Of a DNA stretch of 64,000 bases, positions 28,601-38,002 are shown one piece after another (positions within the stretch are counted from its first letter, which is position 1; each line of letters opens with the position of its first letter). A program made the position numbers and the translations under genes. Under the pieces are notes generated by a model. The model was not told where the DNA came from. It saw only the letters and a program-made list of their open reading frames with translations, and made no database searches. The stretch is from contig NZ_JADOTV010000008.1 of assembly GCF_015767245.1 (NCBI RefSeq), positions 104,580-168,579 on the forward strand. Direction: 5' to 3'. This DNA comes from Aureivirga sp. CE67. Lineage in GTDB: Bacteria; Bacteroidota; Bacteroidia; Flavobacteriales; Flavobacteriaceae.

Positions 28601-31600
28601 AAAAAATACCTCATCACCTTGAACACAAACAGCAGCAGGAGAAGAAATACTAGTAAAAATATTAGGGTTTGATATAGGTTGTGGCTGTGTTATATCTACT
28701 TTATAAATATTTCCATCTCCATTATCACCAATAAATAAATAATTATCCTTAAAATCTAAACCTGTAGGCCAACTTAAACCTGTAACAACATTAGTTACCT
28801 CTGGATCTAAAACAAAAGGATTTAATTTAAAAACCCTATCCCCTTCTATATCTGCACAATACAATTCATTTTCATAAAATGCTAATCCTCTTAATGTTCC
28901 TAAACCTGTTTTTACATTTTCTATCTCTTGAGTTGCAATTGTATATTTATATATTACTCCCTGACTAGAAGATAAATACAATACTCCATTATGCTCTACT
29001 AAACCAAAATAAGTTGCTGTTCCATCATATAATTCTACCAAAGTACCTGATGGATCTGAAAGAGAATAAGAATATAAATTAGAAGAACCCCAACTAACAA
29101 AGTATGCTAAATCACCTACAATAACTTGCTCTGCAGGTACATTTAAACCGTCTAAAACCATCTCTGGCGTTCCATAATTAAATGTAGACGAAATTCCTCC
29201 TAAAACTTCTGGAGCTGTAGTATCTTCAATAATAACATTTTGTATCACTTCTACTTCATTCCCATTTCCATCATTAAAAATCCAAGTGATTTCATGAACT
29301 CCTTGTTCTGTAAAGTTTAAATTTGATTCTGTTGTAGCAGTTACTTCTTCTGTGCAGTTCATTAATACAGTAGGAGCTTCAATATCTCCTTCAAGTAATT
29401 CACATTCTGCGGTTAAATCATCCAATTCAATAGCTTCCAGAGCTGCATTTTCATCGATGATGATATTTTGCGTTTGTGAACTTATATTTCCATTTTCATC
29501 TTCAAAAGTCCATGTTACAACAGTTGTTTCTGTAATAGGGTAAGAAGCATCATTTGTAATTGTAATATTAGATGAGCAATTATCTGAAACTACTGGATTT
29601 TCTAATGAATTAATATAACAAGAAGTAATTATATCTTCTAATTCACCATTTGCAAATGTAGATTCAAAAGACACTTTATAGATTGAATCATCAGATTCTG
29701 AAGTTAAAAAAAGAGTATTATCTCTAGATGAAAAATCTAAAAGACCTTCAACAGGTAAATCCAAAATTAACTCTGCATTACCTACAGAAATATCAGATTT
29801 ATAAATTTCTCCATTATAATTCCCCATAAGTATTTCATCTCCTAAAATATAAACAGAAGCAACCGTTGGAATATTTAAAAATACAGTAGGATTAGTTACA
29901 GGTAAAGATCCCGTAATATCTACTTTATGTACATTTCCATTATCATTATCAGCAATAAATAATTGACCATCTTTAATTTCAATTCCCATTGGCCATACTA
30001 ATCCTGTTACAACATTTATAACATCTGGATCAGAAACAAAAGGATTTAATTTAAAAATTCTATCTTCTGTAGGATCTGCACAATACAATTCATTTTCATA
30101 AATAGCTAATCCTCTTAGGTTACCTAAATTTGTCTTAATTGTTTCTACCTCTTGTGTTGCTATTGTATATTTTTTTATCACTCCAGATGCTAAAGAAAAA
30201 TACAAAATACCATTATGTTCAATTAATCCATAAATATTACTTGTTTCAGTATGTAATATTTCTAATGTTCCAGCTGGGTCTGAAACAGAAAATGAATATA
30301 AACTGTTTCCCTCCCAAGAATTAAAATAAACTTTATCATTACTAACAATTAGTTCAGTAGGAAGTTCTAAATCATTTATTATAAGTTCTGGTTCTCCAAA
30401 ATTAAATGTAGTTTGAATATCTTCTCCTACTACTATTGGAGTTTCATTATCCTCAATTATTACATTTTGAACCACATCAACCTCGTTTCCAAGACTATCT
30501 TTAAAATTCCAAATAATTTCATAGGTTCCTTGTTCTGTAAAATTTAAATTAGATTCTGTTGTTGCTGTAATCTCTCCTTCACAAACATCAATTGCAACTG
30601 GAATAATAATTTCTGCTTCTAACATTTCACATTCAGCTGTTAAATCTGCTAAATCATTTATTTCAGGTGCTTGATTATCTATAACTGTTACATCAAAACT
30701 ACAAGAATGTATATTTCCTAAATTATCTGTTAAAGTATAAGTCGTAGTTGTTGTACCAACTGGAAAAACTCCTCCTGAACTAACACCTGCTGTTAATTGT
30801 AAATTATCATATAAAAAGGAGATTTCATTTTCAATCAAGTTTTCATAATTTTCAATTTCAAAATCAGAAGCTGCAAACCCATGGTAAAAACTATTCTCAT
30901 TATTACTAAGAATTATTGCTGCTTGATTAGCTTCAGCTTCTGTAGTGTGCCCAGCAAGAGCAGTTGAAGAAGCATCAGGCTCTAAAATATCTCCATTATC
31001 TTCACCTCCATTATCTCCAACAACAGTAAAATCTACTATTTGATTTGGGTAATTAAAAACTGGATTAGCATCTGACCAAATATAAATTGGCGTTGGTGTA
31101 TTATAGGATACTGTGTTTGAAACTCCTAAAATTTGTTGTAATACTGGACTTGAATTTAAATTCCAATAATGCATAATCAATTTCCCTCCATTATCTAAAT
31201 AATTTGAAATTGCTGTGATTTCATCATCATTTAAAGAACTAGAATACACTTGAAGAATTGCTATATCCCAACTATCTGATGTAAGTACTGTATCTAAATT
31301 ACCATCACCTCCATAATAAGTAGCATTCACACCTAGTTCTGTAAGCTTTGCATTCAAATTATGTCCATAATCATCTTGTAAATAATTTAATACTTTTAAT
31401 TCACTATAATTTATTTCATTTATAGAAGAACAATCTCCAGAAATAGTTGGTAAATCATAAGTAACAATTGCTCCACATATACTTGGATCATAATTCACTG
31501 TTACTGTTTCAGGACAAATTATCTCTGGACTAATAATTTCTGTGATTTCAATATCAATAGAACATTCTGTAAAATTACCGTTAGAATCTGTAGCAGTAAA

Positions 31601-32578
31601 AGTTACCGTTTGTGTCCCTAATTCTAAAATCGTTCCTGGAGTAGGGTTTTGTGTTATTATTGGTGCTATTCCAGAATCATCTGTAGCTACTACTTCTGAA
31701 GTTAAATCAGCTAAAACACCATTACAAGGCATAGATGCTGGTACATTTGCGCATTCAACTATTTCTGGATTTGTAATATCTGAAGAAATAGAATACTTAG
31801 TTACAGTATCATTTACATAAGCAGAGTAATATATATTATGGTTATCAAATGCAAATCCATATGGTGCAATAAATCCTGAAATAAAAGTAGAAACAACTGG
31901 TGTTGGATTGCTAATATCAATTTGTAAAATACCACTTACTGCTAAACCTGCATACAGTTTATTATCTCTTAAAGATAATGCACGTAATGATCCGTGTCCT
32001 GAAGTAATAATCGTATGTCCAGAAGATAGGTTTAAAAGATCTATTTTAGAAATACTACCATTTTCATCCGAAAAATACAAATCATTTCCCTGTATAGCTA
32101 AACCATATATTTCTGAAGAATGGGTGAAAATAGTAGTTAAACTTGGATTTGGATCTGAAATATCAATCTTATGGATTTTTTTCCCATTCCATTCAGAGAT
32201 ATACAAATCATTTCCATTTAATACTAATTCTTCTGCTAAATCAAATCCAGAGACAACTGTTGAAACAGTTAACGAAGGATCTGTAATATCAACTTTTGAT
32301 ACAGTAGTGTTTGTTGAGATATATAAATCATTTCCATTCAAAAGCATCCCACGAGGTGTATCCAATCCTGTAAGGATTTCTGTTGCTGAAGTTGTAGAAA
32401 GATCCGAAATATCTTTTTTATAAAGCTGTCCACCTGAAGTTGCAATATATAAATCGTTTCCATTTAAAACAATACCCGTTGGTTGAGATACACCTGTAAC
32501 TACATCAACTGATTGCGCTACTATTGTTGCTAAATTGAAAAAGAGCAACAATAGGAAAAAAGTAATTTTTTTTGTCAT
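25652..32578 (-). CDS. Giant HYR-repeat protein with a T9SS sorting domain
   Basis: This is a surface or secreted protein of 2,308 residues. It starts MTKKITFFLLLLFFNLATIVAQ; nine upstream in-frame residues lack signal character. In order: an NHL-like beta-propeller (about 25-275, repeats of LNGNDLYIS), a HYR domain (PGTILELGTQTVTFTATDSNGN) and a segment like a glutamine-amidotransferase/ThuA fold (ILQVYSSSLNDDEITAISNYLDN). Two further propeller/HYR blocks follow, then about eight tandem 76-residue HYR-like units, more HYR domains, and the type A sorting domain (IKIYPNPAKDIVTIESD to KVVLY). T9SS exports such proteins and often anchors them to the surface; adhesion is the usual inferred role. 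Confidence 0.9.
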   Translation of the reverse strand: MTKKITFFLLLLFFNLATIVAQSVDVVTGVSQPTGIVLNGNDLYIATSGGQLYKKDISDLSTTSATEILTGLDTPRGMLLNGNDLYISTNTTVSKVDITDPSLTVSTVVSGFDLAEELVLNGNDLYISEWNGKKIHKIDISDPNPSLTTIFTHSSEIYGLAIQGNDLYFSDENGSISKIDLLNLSSGHTIITSGHGSLRALSLRDNKLYAGLAVSGILQIDISNPTPVVSTFISGFIAPYGFAFDNHNIYYSAYVNDTVTKYSISSDITNPEIVECANVPASMPCNGVLADLTSEVVATDDSGIAPIITQNPTPGTILELGTQTVTFTATDSNGNFTECSIDIEITEIISPEIICPETVTVNYDPSICGAIVTYDLPTISGDCSSINEINYSELKVLNYLQDDYGHNLNAKLTELGVNATYYGGDGNLDTVLTSDSWDIAILQVYSSSLNDDEITAISNYLDNGGKLIMHYWNLNSSPVLQQILGVSNTVSYNTPTPIYIWSDANPVFNYPNQIVDFTVVGDNGGEDNGDILEPDASSTALAGHTTEAEANQAAIILSNNENSFYHGFAASDFEIENYENLIENEISFLYDNLQLTAGVSSGGVFPVGTTTTTYTLTDNLGNIHSCSFDVTVIDNQAPEINDLADLTAECEMLEAEIIIPVAIDVCEGEITATTESNLNFTEQGTYEIIWNFKDSLGNEVDVVQNVIIEDNETPIVVGEDIQTTFNFGEPELIINDLELPTELIVSNDKVYFNSWEGNSLYSFSVSDPAGTLEILHTETSNIYGLIEHNGILYFSLASGVIKKYTIATQEVETIKTNLGNLRGLAIYENELYCADPTEDRIFKLNPFVSDPDVINVVTGLVWPMGIEIKDGQLFIADNDNGNVHKVDITGSLPVTNPTVFLNIPTVASVYILGDEILMGNYNGEIYKSDISVGNAELILDLPVEGLLDFSSRDNTLFLTSESDDSIYKVSFESTFANGELEDIITSCYINSLENPVVSDNCSSNITITNDASYPITETTVVTWTFEDENGNISSQTQNIIIDENAALEAIELDDLTAECELLEGDIEAPTVLMNCTEEVTATTESNLNFTEQGVHEITWIFNDGNGNEVEVIQNVIIEDTTAPEVLGGISSTFNYGTPEMVLDGLNVPAEQVIVGDLAYFVSWGSSNLYSYSLSDPSGTLVELYDGTATYFGLVEHNGVLYLSSSQGVIYKYTIATQEIENVKTGLGTLRGLAFYENELYCADIEGDRVFKLNPFVLDPEVTNVVTGLSWPTGLDFKDNYLFIGDNGDGNIYKVDITQPQPISNPNIFTSISSPAAVCVQGDEVFFSSYDGAVYKSNVDSASSTLINSFSGGLISLSSDNNNTLYLSSEDENAIYKMSFESISNIGEIQDLTSQCEVTSIENPEVTDNCSSNVIITNDAIFPITETTVVTWTFEDESGNISSQTQNIIIDENTELEVIELDNLIAECELLEEDIVAPTTMDNCTGEITATTESNLNFTEQGTFEIVWIFNDGNDNEIEVIQNVIIDDITNPEVIELADLTSECEILEAEIVVPTTMDNCAGEITATTESNLNFTEQGTFEIVWVFNDGNDNEIEVIQNVIIDDIINPELIELADLTSECEILEEEIVVPTTMDNCAGEIIATTDSNLNFTEQGTHEIVWIFNDGNDNEIEVIQNVIIDDITNPEVIELADLTSECEILEEEIVVPTTMDNCAGEITATTESNLNFTEQGTYEIVWIFNDGNDNEIEVIQNVIIDDITNPELIELADLTSECEILEEEIVVPTTMDNCGGEITAITESNLNFTEQGTFEIVWVFNDGNDNEIEVIQNVIIDDITNPELIELADLTSECEILEGEIVIPTTSDNCAGEIIATTESNLNFTEQGTFEIVWIFNDGNDNEIEVIQNVIIDDITNPEVIEIADITAECEIFEAEIPIPTTMDNCAGEIAATTDSELNYTEQGTYEIIWNFDDGNGNSIDVIQVITIDDTTAPEMIELETLTAECELSVTDITFPTTTDNCVGEITATTTSSLEFNEQGTHEIVWIFNDGNDNEIEVIQNVIIEDLEAPIVENCPENEVIDLEDTCDFEIPDYTTFDYLLSDNCGGEVTITQSPEVGTLITESTEVIMTFTDTAGNQSECSFMVELVDTTAPTFTCPELQTILVEEGGSYTLEDFTVDIPTQNDCQDVTFTQSPEEGTELGIGEHVVTLELTDAYGNTHSCEFMVKVTTDLRVEDEFITENMIKIYPNPAKDIVTIESDIKVQKIYILDMSGKIILDRKGAEENTIDVSALARGTYLVRVQSKNNSVLKKVVLY
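26400..28160 (-). repeat. 228-base tandem repeats inside the giant gene
   Basis: About 7-8 in-frame units of 228 bases (76 codons) encode the consensus ECEILEEEIVVPTTMDNC and NFTEQGTFEIVWIFNDGN. Antisense landmarks at 26910, 27138 and 27822 are spaced by exact multiples of 228. Units in the middle are nearly identical at DNA level, so copy number can change by recombination and assembly errors are possible. Confidence 0.88.
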
Positions 32579-32817
32579 AATTTTCCTTTTATTAATTTTT
32601 GACAAAAGTATAATTTTTTAACTTAAATATTTAATAAACAAACATTTACAAATCAATAATAAGTAAAATGCTTATTATTTTAAATTTTTAACCCTCAAAT
32701 ACTTTTTACAATCCGTACTTTATTTCATTTCGATTTACATTTACAAGCAACCACCTATGAGCCAATGTATTATATTAAACAAAGGTGATTTTTATGTTAT
32801 TTTTCTAGTAATTATCT

Positions 32818-32941
32818 GCGTTAGGGATTGTAGCGGCATCCTTTTTTGCTTTTCTTCATTCCGCTACTTTAGCAAAAAAGATATAGCGGAAAGCCCGGCC
32901 TTTTTCTGAGTTTTCGAAAACGAAGAAAAATGGAAACGCCC
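32818..32941 (+). repeat. Dispersed ~120-base repeat, copy C
   Basis: It runs from GCGTTAGGGATTGTAGCGGC to AACGAAGAAAAATGGAAACGCCC and is close to copy B. Like B it ends a few bases before a TAnnTTTG box (TACCTTTG at about 32951-32958), here of truA. The remainder of the 32579-32987 gap shows no gene. Confidence 0.85.
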
Positions 32942-32987
32942 AAATATTTTTTACCTTTGAAAGCTTGAGAATATTAATAAATTACAA

Positions 32988-33785
32988 ATGCGATATTTTA
33001 TACATTTAGGGTTTGATGGTGGAAAATTCAGTGGGTGGCAGCGACAAAAAAGTACGCAAAACACGGTGCAAGAAGTGATTGAGCAAACGCTTTCTCGTTT
33101 GTTTAAAAAGAATATTGCGGTTTACGGTTGTGGGAGAACGGATGCTGGAGTGCATGCGAGTCAGTATGTGATTCAATTTGAGGTGGAGGAAGCTCCTTCG
33201 TTTGATTTAAAATTTCGCTTGAACAAAAATTTACCGAATAGTATTGCCGTTTTTGAGATTTTCGAAGTGGAAGAAAATCAACATTGTCGTTATGATGCAG
33301 ATATTCGTACGTATGATTATTTTATTCATTGGCGAAAAGATCCGGCTTTGTCTTTCTATAGTTCTTATTATGAATACGAAAATTTGGATTTTGTAGCGAT
33401 GAAAAAAACTGTTGAAATTATCCGAAACACCAATGATTTTAGAGCTTTGTGTAAGCAACCTGAATTGTATGACAATACGCTTTGTATGATTACAAATTGT
33501 GATTTATTTGTGAACGAAGCACAAGGAAGATTGCGATTTACAATTTCTTCTAATCGTTTTTTGAGGAAAATGATTCGAATTTGTGTTTTTTATTTGTTGG
33601 AGGTTGGTACTGGAAAAATTTCTGTGGAGGAATTTCAGCAAATTGTTAATCTTGAAAAAGAATATAAAGTTCGCCAGGCGGCTTTTCCAAATGGTCTGTT
33701 TTTGAGTAAAATTACATATCCGTTTTTGGAATTGAAAGATGCACATAATTTAATCAAGCTTTTGAAGTTTGGTTTGGATAAATAA
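32988..33785 (+). CDS. truA: tRNA pseudouridine(38-40) synthase
   Basis: This 265-residue protein isomerises uridines 38-40 in the anticodon arm of tRNAs. The start MRYFIHLGFDGGKFSGWQRQ and the catalytic motif YGCGRTDAGVHASQYVIQF (catalytic Asp in RTDAG, about residue 52) are diagnostic. RFTISSNRFLRKMIRICVFYLLEVG is the conserved C-terminal motif. Length is normal. Confidence 0.96.
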   Translation: MRYFIHLGFDGGKFSGWQRQKSTQNTVQEVIEQTLSRLFKKNIAVYGCGRTDAGVHASQYVIQFEVEEAPSFDLKFRLNKNLPNSIAVFEIFEVEENQHCRYDADIRTYDYFIHWRKDPALSFYSSYYEYENLDFVAMKKTVEIIRNTNDFRALCKQPELYDNTLCMITNCDLFVNEAQGRLRFTISSNRFLRKMIRICVFYLLEVGTGKISVEEFQQIVNLEKEYKVRQAAFPNGLFLSKITYPFLELKDAHNLIKLLKFGLDK

Positions 33786-33833
33786 TAATCATTTTAAATT
33801 TAGATTCTAATTAAAATATTTTGTTTAATATAA

Positions 33834-33867
33834 AACACACCCCTAGCCCCTCTCAAGAGGGGAACTT
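33834..33867. repeat. REP-like palindrome, copy 2
   Basis: CACACCCCTAG followed by the hairpin CCCCTCTCAAGAGGGG and AACTTA. It differs from the 18696 copy at very few positions and lies in the short gap between truA and the next gene. Confidence 0.75.
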
Positions 33868-33896
33868 AATAATCTTTATTTTTCACAAAATTAAAT

Positions 33897-34442
33897 GTGA
33901 AAATATTTAATAATAATATGAGAGTAGAAACATATAAAATTTCAGAATGGGAAGACACAGAACAAGGTGTTCTTTTAGCTGAAAACGAGGATTGGATTTT
34001 GATAAAAAACATACCTGCGGATTATCAGCTGGATGGTTTTAAAATTTTGAAAAAAGAATTTGTAGAAGAAAAAATTCATGGAGATGAAGAAAAACTGATT
34101 GAAAGAGTTTTAAAACTAAAAAAAGAAGAAGCTAAAATTCCTGAAGGTTTTGCGTTTTTGGATACCGTAGAATTCTTAAAATGGTCTGAGAAAAAATACG
34201 GTTTATTTGAATTTCAGGATGAAGATGATACAGAGTTGTTTTATGGTAGATTAAGAAATTCGAATACTGAAAAAATAAGAATTGACTCTGTAAAATCAGA
34301 TGGTATAATTGATACAGAATTTGATTGTGATTTTTACATTGAAGATATTCGAGTAATCACTTTTGAAACGGATTATTTTATTTCCATTAAATTATTGATG
34401 GAAGATGAAAATCCTTTTCTGAATACTTTGAAAATTGTTTAA
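33897..34442 (+). CDS. Protein of unknown function
   Basis: This 181-residue protein is acidic, without signal peptide or membrane segment. The ATG at 33918 (MRVETYKISEWEDTEQGVLL) is an alternative start. The segment EDWILIKNIPADYQLDGF looks like a small beta-domain, but I do not recognise a family. It ends at a strong terminator. Confidence 0.65.
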   Translation: MKIFNNNMRVETYKISEWEDTEQGVLLAENEDWILIKNIPADYQLDGFKILKKEFVEEKIHGDEEKLIERVLKLKKEEAKIPEGFAFLDTVEFLKWSEKKYGLFEFQDEDDTELFYGRLRNSNTEKIRIDSVKSDGIIDTEFDCDFYIEDIRVITFETDYFISIKLLMEDENPFLNTLKIV

Positions 34443-34448
34443 AATAAC

Positions 34449-34481
34449 AAAAGCCTAATCCAAAAAAGATTAGGCTTTTTT
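34449..34481 (+). terminator. Intrinsic terminator
   Basis: AAAAGCCTAATC and GATTAGGCTTTT form a 12-base perfect stem with a T-run, right after the gene at 33897. Confidence 0.9.
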
Positions 34482-34496
34482 AATATGATCTTGGGC

Positions 34497-34535
34497 AAAA
34501 AAAATCCCATCGTGCATAAAACACAATGAGATTTT
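34497..34535 (-). terminator. Intrinsic terminator for the leftward small gene
   Basis: Read on the minus strand AAAATCTCATTGTG pairs with CACGATGGGATTTT (two mismatches) and is followed by a T-run. Confidence 0.6.
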
Positions 34536-34555
34536 ATACTTTTAGAAAATATCTT

Positions 34556-34720
34556 TTATTTCTTAGCTTGTTTTTCTAGCTTCTTGTATTTACGAATTTC
34601 CATAATGTTTCCAATAATCCAATAAGGAACTGCAAACGTTAATAAGAAAATCATTAACCAAAATCCTGTTGTTAAAACAGTTAAGAAAGCTAAAAAACCT
34701 GAAAATTGAGAAAAATCCAT
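34556..34720 (-). CDS. Small membrane protein
   Basis: This 54-residue protein starts MDFSQFSGFLAFLTVLTTGFW; the longer open frame adds 23 residues with no membrane or RBS logic. Two membrane segments are followed by a basic tail (EIRKYKKLEKQAKK). No family recognised. Confidence 0.6.
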   Translation of the reverse strand: MDFSQFSGFLAFLTVLTTGFWLMIFLLTFAVPYWIIGNIMEIRKYKKLEKQAKK

Positions 34721-34903
34721 AACTGGTAATTTTTGTTTTAATAGTATTTTCAAGCCAAAAGTACTATTTATTTTCCAACTAATGAACAATATTTTAGTTT
34801 TTTATCAATCCTCCATAAAATTAATAGTAAACTACAATTGATTTTCAAATATTTATTAGATTTTTCAATAATTTTCATTCTAAAAAACTACTTCTTCTTT
34901 GGT

Positions 34904-35662
34904 TTAAATTTTAAAAACTAAAATAGAAGTTTTTATATTTTTGATATCTTTTTTTGACAGTTTATATTCTGGATCAATTTTTTCAAAACCATTAGAACGA
35001 ACTGCTTTTTTCAAACTTTCGATATATTCTTTTCCTTCGTTTTCTAAACAATAATTTAGGTACTCTCTAATCTCATACTTTGAAAATTCTGCATTATTAA
35101 GTTGCATTATTTCCAAAAGATAATTTAAATTTTCAATTGGTTCTTCAGCCTTTCTTAATTTTTCAAAATCAATTGGTTTTTTAGAGCCTATTATTTTCTT
35201 CAAATTATCAAAAACCTCCACAATTTCAGTTGAATCTGTTACTTTATAAGCATTAAAGTCTTCCTCAAAAGTGTATTTATCTTCTTTGTTTAAAAACGCA
35301 CATAATTCTTTACTTAACAACGCTTCCTTTATTGGATTTCCTTCTTCGTATGAAAGAATTGAGAAAACAGAAACTCTTTCAAGAGTAACATTTTCGATGT
35401 CTTCAACAAATACTACACTCAAATTTTTTGTAGCATCATCGTTAGTAGATATTTCAATTTCTGGAGCAGTTTTATGTTCTTTAGAAAACCAATCTATCGC
35501 TACAGGTTTATATTCATGAATGGATAAATTTTCATCAGATTCCTGAATTCCCATTTGATTCAGAAATTTTGTTGCATTATTTTTTTGTGTTATTTTTTCC
35601 TTGCAAGAAATAAAACAACTGATTAGGATTGAAAAGCTTAGTAAATAAAGGATTTTTTTCAT
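34904..35662 (-). CDS. Putative lipoprotein of unknown function
   Basis: This protein of about 252 residues starts MKKILYLLSFSILISCFISCKEK with a lipoprotein-like Cys near residue 16-20. The in-frame extension upstream overlaps the neighbouring gene and is rejected. It starts 14 bases after the upstream gene ends, so the two are likely co-transcribed. The mature part is acidic and helical; no motif recognised. Confidence 0.7.
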   Translation of the reverse strand: MKKILYLLSFSILISCFISCKEKITQKNNATKFLNQMGIQESDENLSIHEYKPVAIDWFSKEHKTAPEIEISTNDDATKNLSVVFVEDIENVTLERVSVFSILSYEEGNPIKEALLSKELCAFLNKEDKYTFEEDFNAYKVTDSTEIVEVFDNLKKIIGSKKPIDFEKLRKAEEPIENLNYLLEIMQLNNAEFSKYEIREYLNYCLENEGKEYIESLKKAVRSNGFEKIDPEYKLSKKDIKNIKTSILVFKI

Positions 35663-35675
35663 ATGTTTTCTTTTT

Positions 35676-36389
35676 TTAAGGTAAATCCAATTCATCGAAA
35701 TTTTCGATCTCAGATAATTGAATAATTCTATCTACATCAATATTTCTCCAAGTTTCAACAAAAGCCTTCTTATTCGGATTCTGAGGATTTATATTTTTGT
35801 TTGGGTTTTTTCGAGTTTTTTCTTTTTTCGTTAAAAAATTAATACTTGTTGAGCTTAATATCGCCGGGCCATACATACTAGTATTATCATATCCAATTAA
35901 ATCAAAATCCGATTTCTTTTTATTAAACCTAAAAGTATAACTCCAACTTCCATATCTTCCATGAGAATAAAACACAAACAATTTATTTTTTTCAATATCC
36001 AAACTTAGCATAGGTGGCATATAAACTCCTCCATCTTCATTTTCAGAAAGAAAACAGGATAAATTTTCCAATACAGAAATCCATTGATTATTTTGTTGAA
36101 AAAAAACCATAATTCCTCTTTTATTTCGATTTACTAATTGCCCCCATTGATTTGCTTCCATGATTTCTGGACATGTTCTCTTAACAATAAAAACACTGTC
36201 AATTTTTCCATCTCCATTTAAATCACCACCATATTTTTCGAAAACTCTAAAGTCTACAGGAATCTGATTCGAAGGTAATATAGATTTCAATGTTTTCTTT
36301 TTCGGTTCATTTTGTTTAAAATTATTTATTTTCCCATAAGAAATTGTAGAACAAAGCAATAGCAGCACCAGATAAATTTGATTTTTCAT
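35676..36389 (-). CDS. Secreted protein with an EF-hand-like DxNGDGxxD loop
   Basis: This 237-residue protein has signal peptide MKNQIYLVLLLLCSTISYGK. A calcium-loop sequence YGGDLNGDGKIDSVFIVKR (about residues 53-71) resembles FG-GAP/VCBS-type loops. Proteins of this type often carry a short report-like beta-propeller fragment; function unknown. It is upstream of the lipoprotein gene at 34904. Confidence 0.7.
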   Translation of the reverse strand: MKNQIYLVLLLLCSTISYGKINNFKQNEPKKKTLKSILPSNQIPVDFRVFEKYGGDLNGDGKIDSVFIVKRTCPEIMEANQWGQLVNRNKRGIMVFFQQNNQWISVLENLSCFLSENEDGGVYMPPMLSLDIEKNKLFVFYSHGRYGSWSYTFRFNKKKSDFDLIGYDNTSMYGPAILSSTSINFLTKKEKTRKNPNKNINPQNPNKKAFVETWRNIDVDRIIQLSEIENFDELDLP

Positions 36390-36443
36390 CATTTAATTTT
36401 TTAGTTTATTATTTTATATGTTAGTTTATTTTAAAAAGTAATT

Positions 36444-37229
36444 TTATTTGTTATTCATTTTAAACAACTTGCTCATAGACCAATGCATTTCTTTTTCAAT
36501 TATAGTATCAATCTTTAAATCAAAATCTTTCTTAGTTAAGTTTGAAGAATAAAATTCATGAGATTTAATTATAGAGTTTCTCAAAGTTTCAAGAGTTTGT
36601 TTGGCAAGTAATCTAACATCATAAATTATTTTACCGTCATTCATATTTTGGATTAAATTCTCAAATTTATAATAGGTTCCTGTAAATTCTTCCTCTGAAA
36701 CAAAATAGTGTCCTTTGATGTTATAATCCTCTTCTTCCCATTTTAAATTTTCAAAGTTGATTTCTTTCTTTTTTTCAAAACAATTATTCAGTATGAAATA
36801 AAAATCGCTCTTCCAAGAAGGATCTGGATCATGCCAAAGTAATGCTCTGTCCAAAATAATTAAAATAAAATCTAAAAGTGTTTCATAATTACTTTGATCT
36901 AATAACTCTTCAAATGAAAAATCAATTTTGACATCTGAATAGCAAAATTCTTGAATCATTTTTAACTGAATTTCATCAAATTGAAAATTATCATTCTGAG
37001 AATTCCAAAGCATTAACTTTTCAGAATTATTAAAGTAAGTTGACAGATAAAATATGTTTTTCAAATTCCTTTCATAAGCCCAATCGTATAGCAAATTTTT
37101 ATTTTCTTCTATATAAGAATCATCATATTTTCTTGATAACCAATTATATTTTACTTTTAATATTTTACTTGTTAATGGAACAAAATTCCAATTAAAATTA
37201 CTTTTTTCAAGAACTAATTTAAAATACAT
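36444..37229 (-). CDS. Cytoplasmic protein of unknown function
   Basis: This 261-residue protein is Trp/Tyr- and Asn-rich with no signal peptide. It has LLDFILIILDRALLWHDPDPSWKSDFY and a long helical end. It follows the gene at 37234 by 4 bases, so it is in the same operon. No family recognised. Confidence 0.65.
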   Translation of the reverse strand: MYFKLVLEKSNFNWNFVPLTSKILKVKYNWLSRKYDDSYIEENKNLLYDWAYERNLKNIFYLSTYFNNSEKLMLWNSQNDNFQFDEIQLKMIQEFCYSDVKIDFSFEELLDQSNYETLLDFILIILDRALLWHDPDPSWKSDFYFILNNCFEKKKEINFENLKWEEEDYNIKGHYFVSEEEFTGTYYKFENLIQNMNDGKIIYDVRLLAKQTLETLRNSIIKSHEFYSSNLTKKDFDLKIDTIIEKEMHWSMSKLFKMNNK

Positions 37230-37233
37230 AAAT

Positions 37234-37995
37234 CTAAAAATAACCTAATTTCAAAAAATTATTTTGTATTAAAAACTTAAAATAAGTTTCTGTATACTTT
37301 TTTTTTCCATTACAATAATTTGCATAAATCAATCTAATAATTTTGGAATTCTCTGCTCTTTTTTCAAATTCTTTTTCACTACATTTTAGTGTCCATTTAT
37401 AAGAAACAAATCTACGACAACGATATTTTCTTCCAAATATATATTTTTCATAAGTTATGTTGTTTTTTATAAATTTCACTTCTTGTACAAAAGATTTCAA
37501 ATTATGTTTAAGTCCCCAATACTCTCTTCCATAAACTTCATAATGTTTTTTATCAAAAAAAATCTCATGCTCTTCTTCTTTTATGTCTTGATATTTTAAC
37601 TTAGAATGATCTGCTGGTAAAATGAAACCATCTAAGTAAACTGATTCTCCTACTATCGGAAGTTCTCCTTGATTTGCATCAAATAAATCAAAATACTCAT
37701 CTTCTATACATTCTAAAAACAAAAATAATTTCTGATTTAATTCATATTCACTCCATCTTCCTCTACAGGGAAAATCCTCATATTTTCTAACAATAATAAA
37801 TTCTTTATCTGAAGTTAAATTTTCTTCAATTTTTAAAAGATATGTTGTTTCATTCATTTCAATAATTTCTCCATAAACAATCTCATCTGCTGCAAAAATT
37901 AATTGATAGAAATCTATATCTAAAACTTCTGCACTGGCTGTATTAAAACAGAAAAATATGAAAAAGAGAATATTCAAATTTTTAATTTTTCTCAT
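37234..37995 (-). CDS. Secreted protein of unknown function
   Basis: This 253-residue protein has signal peptide MRKIKNLNILFFIFFCFNTASA. The early part AADEIVYGEIIEMNETTYLLKIEENL resembles a small OB/beta-barrel segment. Cys residues occur at several positions in the mature part (CRGRW, CIEDE, CRRF, CSEKE). It lies 7 bases downstream of the gene at 38003. Confidence 0.65.
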   Translation of the reverse strand: MRKIKNLNILFFIFFCFNTASAEVLDIDFYQLIFAADEIVYGEIIEMNETTYLLKIEENLTSDKEFIIVRKYEDFPCRGRWSEYELNQKLFLFLECIEDEYFDLFDANQGELPIVGESVYLDGFILPADHSKLKYQDIKEEEHEIFFDKKHYEVYGREYWGLKHNLKSFVQEVKFIKNNITYEKYIFGRKYRCRRFVSYKWTLKCSEKEFEKRAENSKIIRLIYANYCNGKKKYTETYFKFLIQNNFLKLGYF

Positions 37996-38002
37996 TTTTT
38001 CA

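Noticed and set aside
26910..32423. Rightward open frames within 25.7-32.6 kb.
   Set aside because: They are antisense shadows of the giant HYR/T9SS gene, recurring at its 228-base period.
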